NCBI RefSeq assembly: GCF_042654365.1
Contig: NZ_JBHSGG010000037.1
Coordinates: 20,186 to 84,185 of the forward strand
DNA length: 64,000 bases
From: Coralloluteibacterium thermophilum
GTDB taxonomy: Bacteria; Pseudomonadota; Gammaproteobacteria; Xanthomonadales; Xanthomonadaceae
Direction: 5' to 3'
The position numbers and the translations under genes were made by a program. Under the pieces are notes generated by a model, which had not been told where the DNA came from, searched no databases, and saw only the letters and a list, made by a program, of their open reading frames with translations. Positions 1 to 8,204 of this stretch are shown one piece after another. The first letter of the stretch is position 1. The number at the start of each line of letters is the position of its first letter.

Positions 1-413
1 GGTGCTGGGGCCGGAAGGGGGATGCGGCGGTGGCGAGGCTGGCGCGTGCGCGCCCACGTCTGTCGTCGTCGACAGCGGTCACTGCCCGTCCTGTGCAGTG
101 TCGCGCGCCTACCGGCCTCGAAGCCGCGCTGCCTTCTCCGCCGCGGGGGCGTGGGTGGCTGCGGGCTTCCGGCAGGTCGACTGCGCGAGCCGCCGGGAGG
201 TACTGCGGTGACGCCTTGAAGCCAACAAGCCCCTTCCATGCACCGACGGAACCCGTCGGCGGCGGTCGCGTGGAGGCAGGAACCACCCTGCCCTGGAACC
301 CGTGGGTCCCTCGACCGCCAGTCAAACTGAACTCAAACCGGCACCGGCGTCCTTCCGCCGGAAGCGGTCAAGCTACCGCAATATTTACGCAATGTTCAAG
401 CAGCAGCACGCAC
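1..413. other. Left-edge stretch without a supported gene
   Basis: No frame here reads like a protein: the open frames are Arg/Ala/Pro-rich, lack domains and run antisense into yadH. The only structure I see is a hairpin at 243-259 (7-bp arms CCGACGG/CCGTCGG, loop AAC). It lies downstream of yadH on the minus strand and could end the yadGH transcript, although it has no T-tract. A short AT-richer patch at about 380-400 has no clear promoter. Confidence 0.5.
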
Positions 414-1187
414 TTAGCTGCGCATTCCCACGCCGCGCCGCAGCAACCACAGGGCAAGGGCGGCTAACCCGCCCGCCAGCCCCAGCATCACCGCGTAGGC
501 CACCCAGAGGGACACGTCGCTGGTGCCGAGCAGGCCGTAGCGGAAGGCGTTGACGATGTAGAAGATCGGGTTGGCGTGGGTGGCGGCCTCGGCCATCGGC
601 GGCAGCATCTGCACCGAGTAGAACACCCCGCCCAGGTAGGTCAGCGGCGTGAGCACGAAGGTCGGGACGATGGCGATGTCGTCGAACTTCTTGGCGTAGA
701 CCGCGTTGACGAAGCCGGCCAGCGAGAACACCGTCGCGCCGAGCAGCACGGTCGACAGGGTCACCAGCGGGTGCGGGATGCGCACGTGGGTGAAGAACAT
801 CGCCACCCCCAGCACCAGGGCGCCCACCATCAGTCCGCGCAGCACGCCGCCGGCGACGTAGCCGGTGAGGATCACCCAGTTCGGCATCGGGCTCACCAGC
901 AGCTCCTCGACGTGGCGGCCGAACTTGGCGCCGAAGAACGAGGAGCTGATGTTGCCGTAGCTGTTGGTGATGACCGACATCATCACCAGCCCCGGGACGA
1001 TGTAGTCGATGTAGTCGAAGCCGCCCATGTCGCCGATGCGACGGCCGATCAGCTGGCCGAAGATCAGGAAGTACAGCGTCATCGTGATGACCGGCGGCAC
1101 CAGGGTCTGGCCCCAGATGCGCAGGATGCGCATCACCTCGCGGCGGGTGACGGTGACGAGGGCGGTGAGGTTGGGATGCGCGCTCAT
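414..1187 (-). CDS. yadH: ABC-2 type transporter permease YadH
   Basis: Inner-membrane permease of an ABC-2 exporter, 257 aa, close in length to the E. coli protein. It has about six hydrophobic segments and the family stretches TLVPPVITMTLYF, GLVMMSVITNSYGN and LTPLTYLGGVFYS, which match YadH closely. The ATG at 1187-1185 overlaps the stop of the ATPase gene by 4 nt (ATGA). That fixes the start and indicates translational coupling. The substrate is unknown; relatives are annotated as multidrug, polyketide or envelope-component exporters. A longer minus-strand frame upstream is a shadow inside yadG. Confidence 0.93.
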   Translation of the reverse strand: MSAHPNLTALVTVTRREVMRILRIWGQTLVPPVITMTLYFLIFGQLIGRRIGDMGGFDYIDYIVPGLVMMSVITNSYGNISSSFFGAKFGRHVEELLVSPMPNWVILTGYVAGGVLRGLMVGALVLGVAMFFTHVRIPHPLVTLSTVLLGATVFSLAGFVNAVYAKKFDDIAIVPTFVLTPLTYLGGVFYSVQMLPPMAEAATHANPIFYIVNAFRYGLLGTSDVSLWVAYAVMLGLAGGLAALALWLLRRGVGMRS

Positions 1188-2134
1188 CGCTGCGCCTCCG
1201 CGCCGTCGCGGGTGGTGAGGCGCACGAAGAGTTCCTCCAGGCGGTTGGACTTGGGCCGCATCGAGCGCACCCGGATCCCGCTCGCGTCGAGCGCGGCGAA
1301 GACGCTGTTGAGGTCGCGCGCGCGCGGCATCTCCAGGTCCAGCGTATGGGCGTCGACGGCCGCGAGGCTGACGTTCTCGAGCGTCGGCAGCGTCGCCGGC
1401 AGGCCGCCCTCGACGTCGAGCAGGAAGCCCTCGACGTCCAGCTTGGCGAGCAGCGCGCGCATCGGCCCGTGCTCGATGATGCGGCCGTGGTCGATGATGG
1501 CGAGGTTGCGGCAGAGGCTCTCGGCCTCCTCCAGGTAGTGGGTGGTGAGGATCACCGTCGTGCCGCCCGCGTTGATCTCGCGGAGCTGCCGCCACATGTC
1601 GCGGCGGATCTCGATGTCGACGCCGGCGGTGGGCTCGTCGAGGATCAGCAGGCGCGGCCGCGTCATCAGGGCGCGCGCGATCATCAGCCTGCGCTTCATG
1701 CCGCCGGACAGCGTGCGGCTCATCACCTCGGCCTTGCCCGAGAGCTGCGCGCGCGCCAGTTCCTCCCTCGCGCGCACGACCGCCTCGGCGCGCGGCACCC
1801 CGTAGAAGCCCGCGTAGTTGACCAGGATGTCGAACGGCTTCTCGAACAGGTTGAAATTGATCTCCTGGGGGACCAGCCCGATCATCCGCATCGCGTCGCT
1901 GCGGCTGCGCAGCAGGTCGACGCCGTGCACGCGCACGCCGCCGGACGAGGCGTTGACCAGGCTGCTCACGATGCCGATGAGGGTGGACTTGCCGGCGCCG
2001 TTCGGCCCCAGCAGGGCGAAGAAGTCGCCGTCCGCGACCGACAGCGAGACGCCCTTGAGCGCCTCGACGCCGTTGGCGTACGTCTTGCGGAGATCGGCGA
2101 TCTCCAGCGCGGGATGCGGTTCGGATGCGGACAT
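1184..2134 (-). CDS. yadG: ABC transporter ATP-binding protein YadG
   Basis: Cytoplasmic ATPase partner of YadH, 316 aa. Walker A GPNGAGKS is at residues 43-50, signature LSGGM at 142-146 and Walker B LLILDEP at 162-168, followed by the TAGVD D-loop and a switch histidine (TTHYLEEA). The roughly 80-residue C-terminal extension after the ABC core is normal for this DrrA/CcmA-like group. It is first in a two-gene operon with yadH and divergent from the hydrolase gene. The 249-nt divergent region upstream contains no other gene. Confidence 0.93.
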   Translation of the reverse strand: MSASEPHPALEIADLRKTYANGVEALKGVSLSVADGDFFALLGPNGAGKSTLIGIVSSLVNASSGGVRVHGVDLLRSRSDAMRMIGLVPQEINFNLFEKPFDILVNYAGFYGVPRAEAVVRAREELARAQLSGKAEVMSRTLSGGMKRRLMIARALMTRPRLLILDEPTAGVDIEIRRDMWRQLREINAGGTTVILTTHYLEEAESLCRNLAIIDHGRIIEHGPMRALLAKLDVEGFLLDVEGGLPATLPTLENVSLAAVDAHTLDLEMPRARDLNSVFAALDASGIRVRSMRPKSNRLEELFVRLTTRDGAEAQR

Positions 2135-2383
2135 GGGACTCGTGGCGTCGTCGGACGCAGGCAGGCCGGCTCTTCAATGGAGGCCGCGCGGCCGTTCTGC
2201 AAGCCGCCTAGTATATCGGCCGCCGCCGCGGCTCCCTGCGGCAGGAGAACTTCCGTCATGGAACGAAACGATGCGCCGACCCGCGGACGCGGCGGCCTCC
2301 GCCCGCCGGCGTGGCTGATGACACATGTCCCCGCCCGCGGCACCCGCCCACACTGCGCTGCCATCCACGCGCAGGTCGCCCGC

Positions 2384-3877
2384 ATGTCCGCACGCCAGCA
2401 GCTGGTCCGCGCCGCAGGCCTGGCCGTTCTCGCCCTCGGCGCGTCGCTGGCGACGCCGGCCGCCGCGCAACTGCGCATCGGCAGCCTGGCCTTCGAGCCC
2501 TGCACCCTGACCGCCGAGGGCCTGCCGATCTCGGTCGAGGCCCACTGCACCACCTACTCCGTTCCCGAGGACCGCTCCGCCCCCGACGGACGGCGCATCG
2601 ACCTCGCGGTCGCCGTGGTCAGCGGCGACAACGTCGCGGAGCCGGACCCGGTGTTCTTCCTGGCCGGCGGCCCCGGCCAGTCGGCGCGCGAGAGCTATCC
2701 GCAGATCGCGCCGGTGTTCCGCGAGGTCCTGCGCAAGCGCAACGTGGTCCTCGTCGACCAGCGCGGCACCGGCGGCTCCAATCCGCTGCCCTGCGCCGAG
2801 GTGCAGGGCGAGGACGCGGTGCTCAACGCCGAGCTCGACTCGCCCGAGGTGGCGCGGCGCGCCGCCCAGGACTGCCTGCGCGCGCTCGAGGGCCGGGCCG
2901 ACCCGCACCACTACACCACCACCGACGCGGTGGAGGATCTCGACGCGGTGCGCGCCGCGCTCGGTGCCGAGCGCGTCAATCTGGTCGGCGTGTCCTACGG
3001 CACGCGCGTCGCGCAGCAGTACCTGCGCGCCTTCCCGGGGCAGGTCCGCAGCATGGTGCTCGACGGCGTGGTGCCCAACACCCTGTTCCTCGGCAGCGAG
3101 CACGCGCGCAACCTCGAGGACGCGCTGGCCCTGCAGTTCGCGCAGTGCGAGGCCGTGGCCGCCTGCCGCGACGAACTCGGGTCGCCGCGGGCGCACCTCG
3201 ACATCCTGCGCGCGCGCCTGAGCGCCGACGGCGCCCCGGTCGCCTACCGCGACCCCACCACCGCGGCGCCGCGCGAGGAGCGCCTCGCCCTCGCCCACCT
3301 GCAGACGGTGGTCCGCATGTACGCCTACCAGCCGGCCGCCGCGGCCATGCTGCCGCTCGTGCTGTCCGAGGCCGCGGCGGGCCGGTACGAGCCGCTGGCC
3401 GCCCAGGCCCGCCTCCTCATCGACCAGCTCGGCGAATCCATCATGCACGGCATGCAGCTGTCGGTGAGCTGCGCGGAGGACGCGGACGGCCTGGCCGACG
3501 CGGGCGAGGACGGCGACACCCTGCTGGGCGGGGTCCTGGTCGACTTCCTCAAGGCGCAGTGCGCCGTCTGGCCCCGCGGGCGGATGCCCGAGGACTTCCA
3601 CGCCGCCGTGGTCAGCGACGTGCCTGCGCTGCTGCTGTCCGGCGAGTTCGATCCGGTCACGCCGCCGCGCTATGGCGAGGAGGTGCTGCGCGGCCTGTCC
3701 GCGGGCCGTCACCTGGTGCTCGGCGGGCAGGGCCACAACGTCCTGCCGGTCGGCTGCACGCCGCGCCTGCTGGCGCGCTTCCTCGACACCACCGACGCGG
3801 CTGGCCTCGACGCCGGCTGCCTGGACGGGCTCAGGCCCGCACCGCCGTTCACCGGCTTCTACGGATGGGAACCCTGA
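2384..3877 (+). CDS. Secreted alpha/beta hydrolase (S33 peptidase-like)
   Basis: Exported serine hydrolase, 497 aa from this start. Residues 1-28 form a signal peptide (hydrophobic core, cut after ATPAAA). Oxyanion-loop motif GGPG is at about 95-98, DQRGTGGS at 125-132 and nucleophile elbow GVSYG with Ser204. A later Asp (GEFDPVTPP) and His (GQGHN) complete a triad. The GGPG plus DQRG pattern is that of tripeptidyl/prolyl aminopeptidase relatives with a C-terminal TAP-like domain, so periplasmic peptide or ester hydrolysis is inferred. An in-frame ATG at 2258 has a better ribosome site (AGGAG at 2243) but would bury the signal peptide, so I prefer 2384. Confidence 0.85.
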   Translation: MSARQQLVRAAGLAVLALGASLATPAAAQLRIGSLAFEPCTLTAEGLPISVEAHCTTYSVPEDRSAPDGRRIDLAVAVVSGDNVAEPDPVFFLAGGPGQSARESYPQIAPVFREVLRKRNVVLVDQRGTGGSNPLPCAEVQGEDAVLNAELDSPEVARRAAQDCLRALEGRADPHHYTTTDAVEDLDAVRAALGAERVNLVGVSYGTRVAQQYLRAFPGQVRSMVLDGVVPNTLFLGSEHARNLEDALALQFAQCEAVAACRDELGSPRAHLDILRARLSADGAPVAYRDPTTAAPREERLALAHLQTVVRMYAYQPAAAAMLPLVLSEAAAGRYEPLAAQARLLIDQLGESIMHGMQLSVSCAEDADGLADAGEDGDTLLGGVLVDFLKAQCAVWPRGRMPEDFHAAVVSDVPALLLSGEFDPVTPPRYGEEVLRGLSAGRHLVLGGQGHNVLPVGCTPRLLARFLDTTDAAGLDAGCLDGLRPAPPFTGFYGWEP

Positions 3878-3911
3878 TGCGCCATCGCCACAACAGCGCG
3901 GGGATGCCCGC

Positions 3912-4658
3912 ATGATCGAGGTCGACGACCTGCACAAGACCTTCAGGACGCGCGGCGGCCCGGTCAAGGCCGTGGACGGCGTGAGCTTCACGGCCGCGGA
4001 CGGCGAGATCACCGGCCTGCTCGGGCCGAACGGCGCCGGCAAGACCACCACCCTGCGGATGCTCTACACCCTGATGGCGCCCGACCAGGGCGCGGTGCGG
4101 GTGGACGGCTTCGACGCGCGCACCCAGGCCGACGAGGTCCGGCGCCGTCTCGGGGTGCTGCCGGACGCGCGCGGCGTGTACAAGCGCCTGACCGCGCGCG
4201 AGAACATCGCCTACTTCGGGCGCCTGCACGGCATGCCGGCGCGGGAGCTGGACGCGCGCATCGAGGCGCTGATCGCCGCGCTGGGCATGGAGGACGTGGC
4301 CGACCGCCCCACCGAGGGCTTCTCCCAGGGCCAGCGCACCAAGACCGCGATCGCCCGTGCGCTGGTGCACGATCCGCGCAACGTCATCCTCGACGAGCCG
4401 ACCAACGGCCTGGACGTGATGACCACGCGCGCGTTGCGCGCCTTCCTGCAGTCGCTGCGCGCCGAAGGCCGCTGCGTGATCTTCTCGAGCCACATCATGC
4501 AGGAGGTGGCGGCGCTGTGTGACCGCATCGTGGTGATCGCGCACGGGCGCGTGGTCGCCCAGGGCACGCCCGACGAACTGCGTGCGCAGGCCGGCCGCGA
4601 CAACCTCGAGGACGCCTTCGTCCACCTGATCGGTTCGGAAGAGGGCCTGACCGCATGA
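3912..4658 (+). CDS. natA: ABC transporter ATPase, NatA-like
   Basis: ATP-binding subunit, 248 aa, of an ABC-2 exporter resembling the Bacillus NatAB sodium extrusion pair. Walker A GPNGAGKT is at residues 38-45, the signature is the variant FSQGQ, and Walker B is NVILDEPTNGLD, followed by switch His in SSHIMQEV. The FSQGQ form and the ATPase-then-permease order are typical of NatA. The gene starts 34 nt after the hydrolase stop and overlaps the permease by 4 nt. Sodium as substrate is inference from family membership only. Confidence 0.88.
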   Translation: MIEVDDLHKTFRTRGGPVKAVDGVSFTAADGEITGLLGPNGAGKTTTLRMLYTLMAPDQGAVRVDGFDARTQADEVRRRLGVLPDARGVYKRLTARENIAYFGRLHGMPARELDARIEALIAALGMEDVADRPTEGFSQGQRTKTAIARALVHDPRNVILDEPTNGLDVMTTRALRAFLQSLRAEGRCVIFSSHIMQEVAALCDRIVVIAHGRVVAQGTPDELRAQAGRDNLEDAFVHLIGSEEGLTA

Positions 4659-5848
4659 GCGCGCGCCGTACCGGAGTCCTGGCCGCGCTGGCGGCCGTCA
4701 CCCTGAAGGAACTGCGCGACCTGATGCGCGACCGCCGCACGGTGGTCATCGCCCTCCTGCTCGGCCCCCTGGTCATGCCCGCGCTGATGCTCGGCATCGG
4801 CGGCATGATGGCCAAGCGCATGACCGCGCAGATGGAGAAGCCGCTCGAGCTGCCCATCGTCGGCGCCGAGCGCGCCCCCAACCTCGTGGCCTGGCTCGAA
4901 GGCCAGAACGTGCGCCCGAAGCCCGCGCCCGAGGACCCGGAAGCCGCGATCCGCGACCAGGCGGAAGAGGTGATCCTGCGCATCTCGGAGACCTACGCCG
5001 ACGACTGGCGGGCGGGGCGCCCCGCCCTGGTCGAGGTGGTGCACGACGCCTCGCGGCAGGACTCGAACATCCCGGTCGCGCGCGTCGAGGCCCTGCTGCG
5101 CGCCTACGGCGACACCACCGGCACGCTGCGCCTGCTCGCGCGCGGGATCAATCCCGCGGTCGGACGTCCGTTGCTGGTCTCGCGCAGCGACCTGTCCACG
5201 CCGGAGTCGCGGCGCGGCATGGCGCTGTCCTTCCTGCCCTACCTCCTGATCCTGTCGGCCTTCCTCGGCGGCGCCTACCTGGTCATCGACGTGACCGCGG
5301 GCGAACGCGAGCGCCAGTCGCTCGAACCGCTGCTCGCCACGCCGGCCGCACGCGGCGCGATCATGAGCGGAAAGATCGCGGCGGCGGTGGTCTTCGGGCT
5401 TGCCTCGCTGGCGCTCACGCTGATCGCGTTCAAGCTCGGCGCGCAGGTCGCGCCGGGCCTGGGCCGCATGCTCGACGTGTCGCTGCCGGCCATGCTCAAG
5501 ATGCTGGTGGTGCTGGTGCCGCTGGTGCTGCTGGGCTGCACCCTGATCACGCTGATCTCGGCCAGCGTGAAGTCGGTCAAGGAGGCACAAAGCTACCTGA
5601 GCCTGCTGATGTTCCTGCCCATCGTCCCGACCATCGTGCTGATGGTGAACCCCGTCAGGAACCAGCTCTGGATGTTCGCGGTTCCGCTGCTGTCGCAGAA
5701 CCAGATGCTGACCAAGATCCTGCGCGGCGAGGCGGTGACGCTGCAGGAGTGGCTGGTCTACCTCACGGCGGGGTCGGCGGTCGCCGCGGTGCTCTGGCTG
5801 GTCGCGGCACGCCTCTATCACCGCGAGAAGCTGGCCGTCTCGGCCTGA
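4655..5848 (+). CDS. natB: ABC transporter permease, NatB-like
   Basis: Inner-membrane permease, 397 aa, of the ABC-2_3 (NatB) type. There is one hydrophobic segment near residues 28-52, a large extracytoplasmic domain, then five or six helices from about 190 to the end. The loop VIDVTAGERERQSLEPLLATPA is diagnostic of NatB/CcmB-like permeases. The start overlaps the natA stop (ATGA). It is the last gene of the rightward unit and faces the TonB-like lipoprotein genes, with a strong hairpin between them. Confidence 0.87.
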   Translation: MSARRTGVLAALAAVTLKELRDLMRDRRTVVIALLLGPLVMPALMLGIGGMMAKRMTAQMEKPLELPIVGAERAPNLVAWLEGQNVRPKPAPEDPEAAIRDQAEEVILRISETYADDWRAGRPALVEVVHDASRQDSNIPVARVEALLRAYGDTTGTLRLLARGINPAVGRPLLVSRSDLSTPESRRGMALSFLPYLLILSAFLGGAYLVIDVTAGERERQSLEPLLATPAARGAIMSGKIAAAVVFGLASLALTLIAFKLGAQVAPGLGRMLDVSLPAMLKMLVVLVPLVLLGCTLITLISASVKSVKEAQSYLSLLMFLPIVPTIVLMVNPVRNQLWMFAVPLLSQNQMLTKILRGEAVTLQEWLVYLTAGSAVAAVLWLVAARLYHREKLAVSA

Positions 5849-5868
5849 CCCGCCGGCACCGGAACGAA

Positions 5869-5900
5869 GGAAGGCCGCTGCATCGCTGCAGCGGCCTTCC
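5869..5900. terminator. Bidirectional hairpin between convergent genes
   Basis: A perfect 14-bp inverted repeat (arms 5869-5882 and 5887-5900, loop TCGC) lies 20 nt after the natB stop and 41 nt before the stop of the minus-strand gene. There is no T-tract on either side, so it may act as a stem-only or Rho-assisted terminator for both transcripts. Confidence 0.7.
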
Positions 5901-5941
5901 CATGCACGATCCGGAACGGTCCGGGGCGGCGTCCGCAGCCC

Positions 5942-7018
5942 TCAGGGCCGGAACGCGATCGTGCGGCGCAGGACCACCGGCTCGTCGGTGCTCTCGAACT
6001 GCCAGCGCCGCACCGCCGAGATCGCCTCGCGGTCGAACGTCCGGGTCGGGTTGGCCGAGACCACCCGCGCGTCCGACACGCTGCCATCCGGCTGCACGGT
6101 GAACTCCACCGTGACCTCGCCGGTGATGCCCGCCCGCAGCGCCTCGCGCGGGTAGTCGGGCGCCGGGGCGCTGACCACTGCCGGTGCCGGGCGCGACGGT
6201 GCCGCCGGCGCGCTCGAACCGCCACCCTGCGCGGCGAGCTCGCGCGCGCGGGCCTCGGCGGCCGCGCGCTCCTCGGCCAGACGCGCGGCCTCGGCACGGG
6301 CGGCCTCGATCTCGCGCTGGGCTTCCGCCAGCTGTTCCGCCAGGCGCGCGGCCTCGCTCTGCTGCGCCTGCTGGGCCTGCTGCTGGGCCTGTGCGGCGGC
6401 GGCCGCCTGCTGGGCCTGGCGCTGGGCCTCGGCCTGGGCGAGGCGCTGGGCCTCCGCCTCGGCACGACGCTCGGCGGCGAGCTGGGTCTCCTCGATCGCG
6501 CCCTGGACCCGGCGCAGCGCCGGGGCATTGGGATCGATGCGGGTCATCAGGGTCAGCAGGCGCTGGGCCTCGACCAGGTTGCTGCGCGCGATGTTCTGCT
6601 CCGCCGCGATGAGGATGTAGGGGAACAGGTCCCCAAGCGCGTTCTCCACCAGCGGATCGTCGGGCGTCTTCTCGCGCAGGGCGAGGTAGTACTCGGCGGC
6701 GTTGTCGCCGCTCGGCGCGTACAGGCGCTGCTCGCCCTGCGCGATCCGCGCGCTCTCGCGCAGTTCCTCGGCCGGGCGCGCGGCCAGCGCATCGGCGGCC
6801 GCCTGCACCGCCCCCGCGGCCTGGGCGTCGCGTTCCTCGGCGCTGGGCGGCGCCACCACGGCGGGCTCCGCCTGCGCGGGCGTCGCGGCCGTCGGTTCCT
6901 GCTCGGCGGCCGGCGGTGCGGCCGGCTCGCTTCCACACCCCACCAGCGCCAGCCCGAGGGCCACCGCCAGCACCCGCAGGCCTCCTCCGACGCCTGCCGT
7001 CCCCTTTGCATCCGTCAT
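5942..7018 (-). CDS. Lipoprotein with C-terminal TonB domain (paralogue 1)
   Basis: 358-aa envelope protein. A lipobox (LVGC, Cys28) implies lipid anchoring instead of the usual TonB membrane helix. After a Pro/Ala/Glu linker comes a helical domain with the motif GEQRLYAPSGDNAAEYYLAL. Next is a long Ala/Gln/Glu/Arg coiled coil (about 175-260), and last a TonB C-terminal domain (about 270-358) with DYPREALRAGITGEVTVEF. It shares this architecture with the next gene upstream. It may couple periplasmic complexes or transporters, but true energy transduction is doubtful without a membrane helix. It ends facing natB. The function is not established. Confidence 0.8.
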   Translation of the reverse strand: MTDAKGTAGVGGGLRVLAVALGLALVGCGSEPAAPPAAEQEPTAATPAQAEPAVVAPPSAEERDAQAAGAVQAAADALAARPAEELRESARIAQGEQRLYAPSGDNAAEYYLALREKTPDDPLVENALGDLFPYILIAAEQNIARSNLVEAQRLLTLMTRIDPNAPALRRVQGAIEETQLAAERRAEAEAQRLAQAEAQRQAQQAAAAAQAQQQAQQAQQSEAARLAEQLAEAQREIEAARAEAARLAEERAAAEARARELAAQGGGSSAPAAPSRPAPAVVSAPAPDYPREALRAGITGEVTVEFTVQPDGSVSDARVVSANPTRTFDREAISAVRRWQFESTDEPVVLRRTIAFRP

Positions 7019-7143
7019 GTCCGTCTCCCCTGTCGTTACGACGTGATGATTATCCACGCAACAACAAGGCAGAACACGCGGCGTGTCAAGCCGCCGCGCG
7101 CCCGAGGGGGAGGTCGTGTGCGCGCCCGCAGGGCGCGCAGGGC

Positions 7144-8103
7144 TCAGGACGAGGTGTCGAGGAGGAACTCCACGCGCCCGCGCATCGGGGTATCGACCCC
7201 CGTCGCGCTGTAGCGCCAGCGCCGGACGCTGCCGATCGCCTCGCGCTCGAAGATGCCCTCCGGATGGGCGGACAGCACCTCGACCTCGTCCACGGTGCCG
7301 TCGCCGCGGACCACGTAGGCCAGTTCGACGCGCCCTTCGATCCGGCGCGCGCGCGCCACGGCCGGGTACCGGGGCTCCACCCTGTGCAGCAGCACCGGGG
7401 CCGCGACCGGAGCCGGGGCCGGCGCAGCGGCCACGGGGGCCGGCGGAGGGGCCGGGGCCGGCGTCGGCTCGGGCCGCACCGGCGCGTCCTCGACCGACGG
7501 CGCGGCCGCCACGACCGGTTGCGGCGCCGGCGCAGGGGGCGGTGCCGGCGCCGCGGCGGCCGGGCTGGGCGACGGCGCGGCCGCACGTGCGGCGGCCGCC
7601 AGCTGCCGCTCGCGCTCGCGCTCGCGCAGCTCGGCCCCGTTCTCGGCGATGGCCTCGCCGATGCGTGGCAGGGCGCGGGCCTGCGCATCGATCCGCGCAA
7701 GCAGTGCGGCCAACCGCTGCGCCTCTGCGAGGTCCTCGCGCACCACGGCCTGCTCGGTGGCGATCAGGACGTAGGGGAAGAGGTCCTGCAGGGCGGCATC
7801 GAAGCGGGCCTCCTCCGGCGACTCCGCGCGCAGCGCGAGGTAGTGCTCGACCGCGTTGTCGCCGGCGGGCGCGTACAGGCGCTGCTCGGCGCGGGCGCGG
7901 CGCGCGCGTTCCAGCAGCGGTTCGTCCGCCTGTTCCACCTGCGCCGCCGGTGCCGGCGCAGCGCGCTCCGGCAAGGGCGCCGCGTCGGGTGCCTGCGCGA
8001 CCGGAGCATTCGGCGCCTGCGCTGGCTGTTGCTCGCAGCCGGCAAGCAGCATCGCGGCCATCGCTGCCGCGGCCGCCACCCTGCGCCTGTCGATACCGCT
8101 CAT
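7144..8103 (-). CDS. Lipoprotein with C-terminal TonB domain (paralogue 2)
   Basis: 319-aa lipoprotein (lipobox LAGC, Cys23), organised like the neighbouring gene. It has a central helical domain (EQRLYAPAGDNAVEHYLALRAESPEE), a shorter charged helix, a long Pro/Ala-rich linker (about 160-235) and a TonB C-terminal domain (EPRYPAVARARRIEGRVELAYV). The two proteins differ mainly in the spacer: coiled coil in paralogue 1, Pro/Ala in this one. The 125-nt gap suggests separate or loosely coupled expression. A duplication followed by spacer divergence is the simplest history. No partner ExbB/ExbD lies nearby. Confidence 0.8.
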   Translation of the reverse strand: MSGIDRRRVAAAAAMAAMLLAGCEQQPAQAPNAPVAQAPDAAPLPERAAPAPAAQVEQADEPLLERARRARAEQRLYAPAGDNAVEHYLALRAESPEEARFDAALQDLFPYVLIATEQAVVREDLAEAQRLAALLARIDAQARALPRIGEAIAENGAELRERERERQLAAAARAAAPSPSPAAAAPAPPPAPAPQPVVAAAPSVEDAPVRPEPTPAPAPPPAPVAAAPAPAPVAAPVLLHRVEPRYPAVARARRIEGRVELAYVVRGDGTVDEVEVLSAHPEGIFEREAIGSVRRWRYSATGVDTPMRGRVEFLLDTSS

Positions 8104-8204
8104 CCCGCCCCCCTGGCGGCCGTTGAAAGGCCGCGAAGTCTAGGTGGGGCGGATGACGGTTGCGCGGCAGGCGAACGACATTCCGGAGCGCGTATGGCGC
8201 TCGT

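Noticed and set aside
30..467. 145-codon open frame at the left edge
   Set aside because: Composition is random Arg/Ala/Pro/Ser with no domain, and its 3' part is antisense to the end of yadH.
414..2177. 587-codon minus-strand frame covering yadH and much of yadG
   Set aside because: Only the last 257 codons (yadH) are protein-like; the upstream part is the yadG sequence read out of frame.
2258..2383. Upstream start of the alpha/beta hydrolase at ATG 2258
   Set aside because: It has a fair ribosome site but adds 42 residues ahead of a clear signal peptide; kept only as an alternative.
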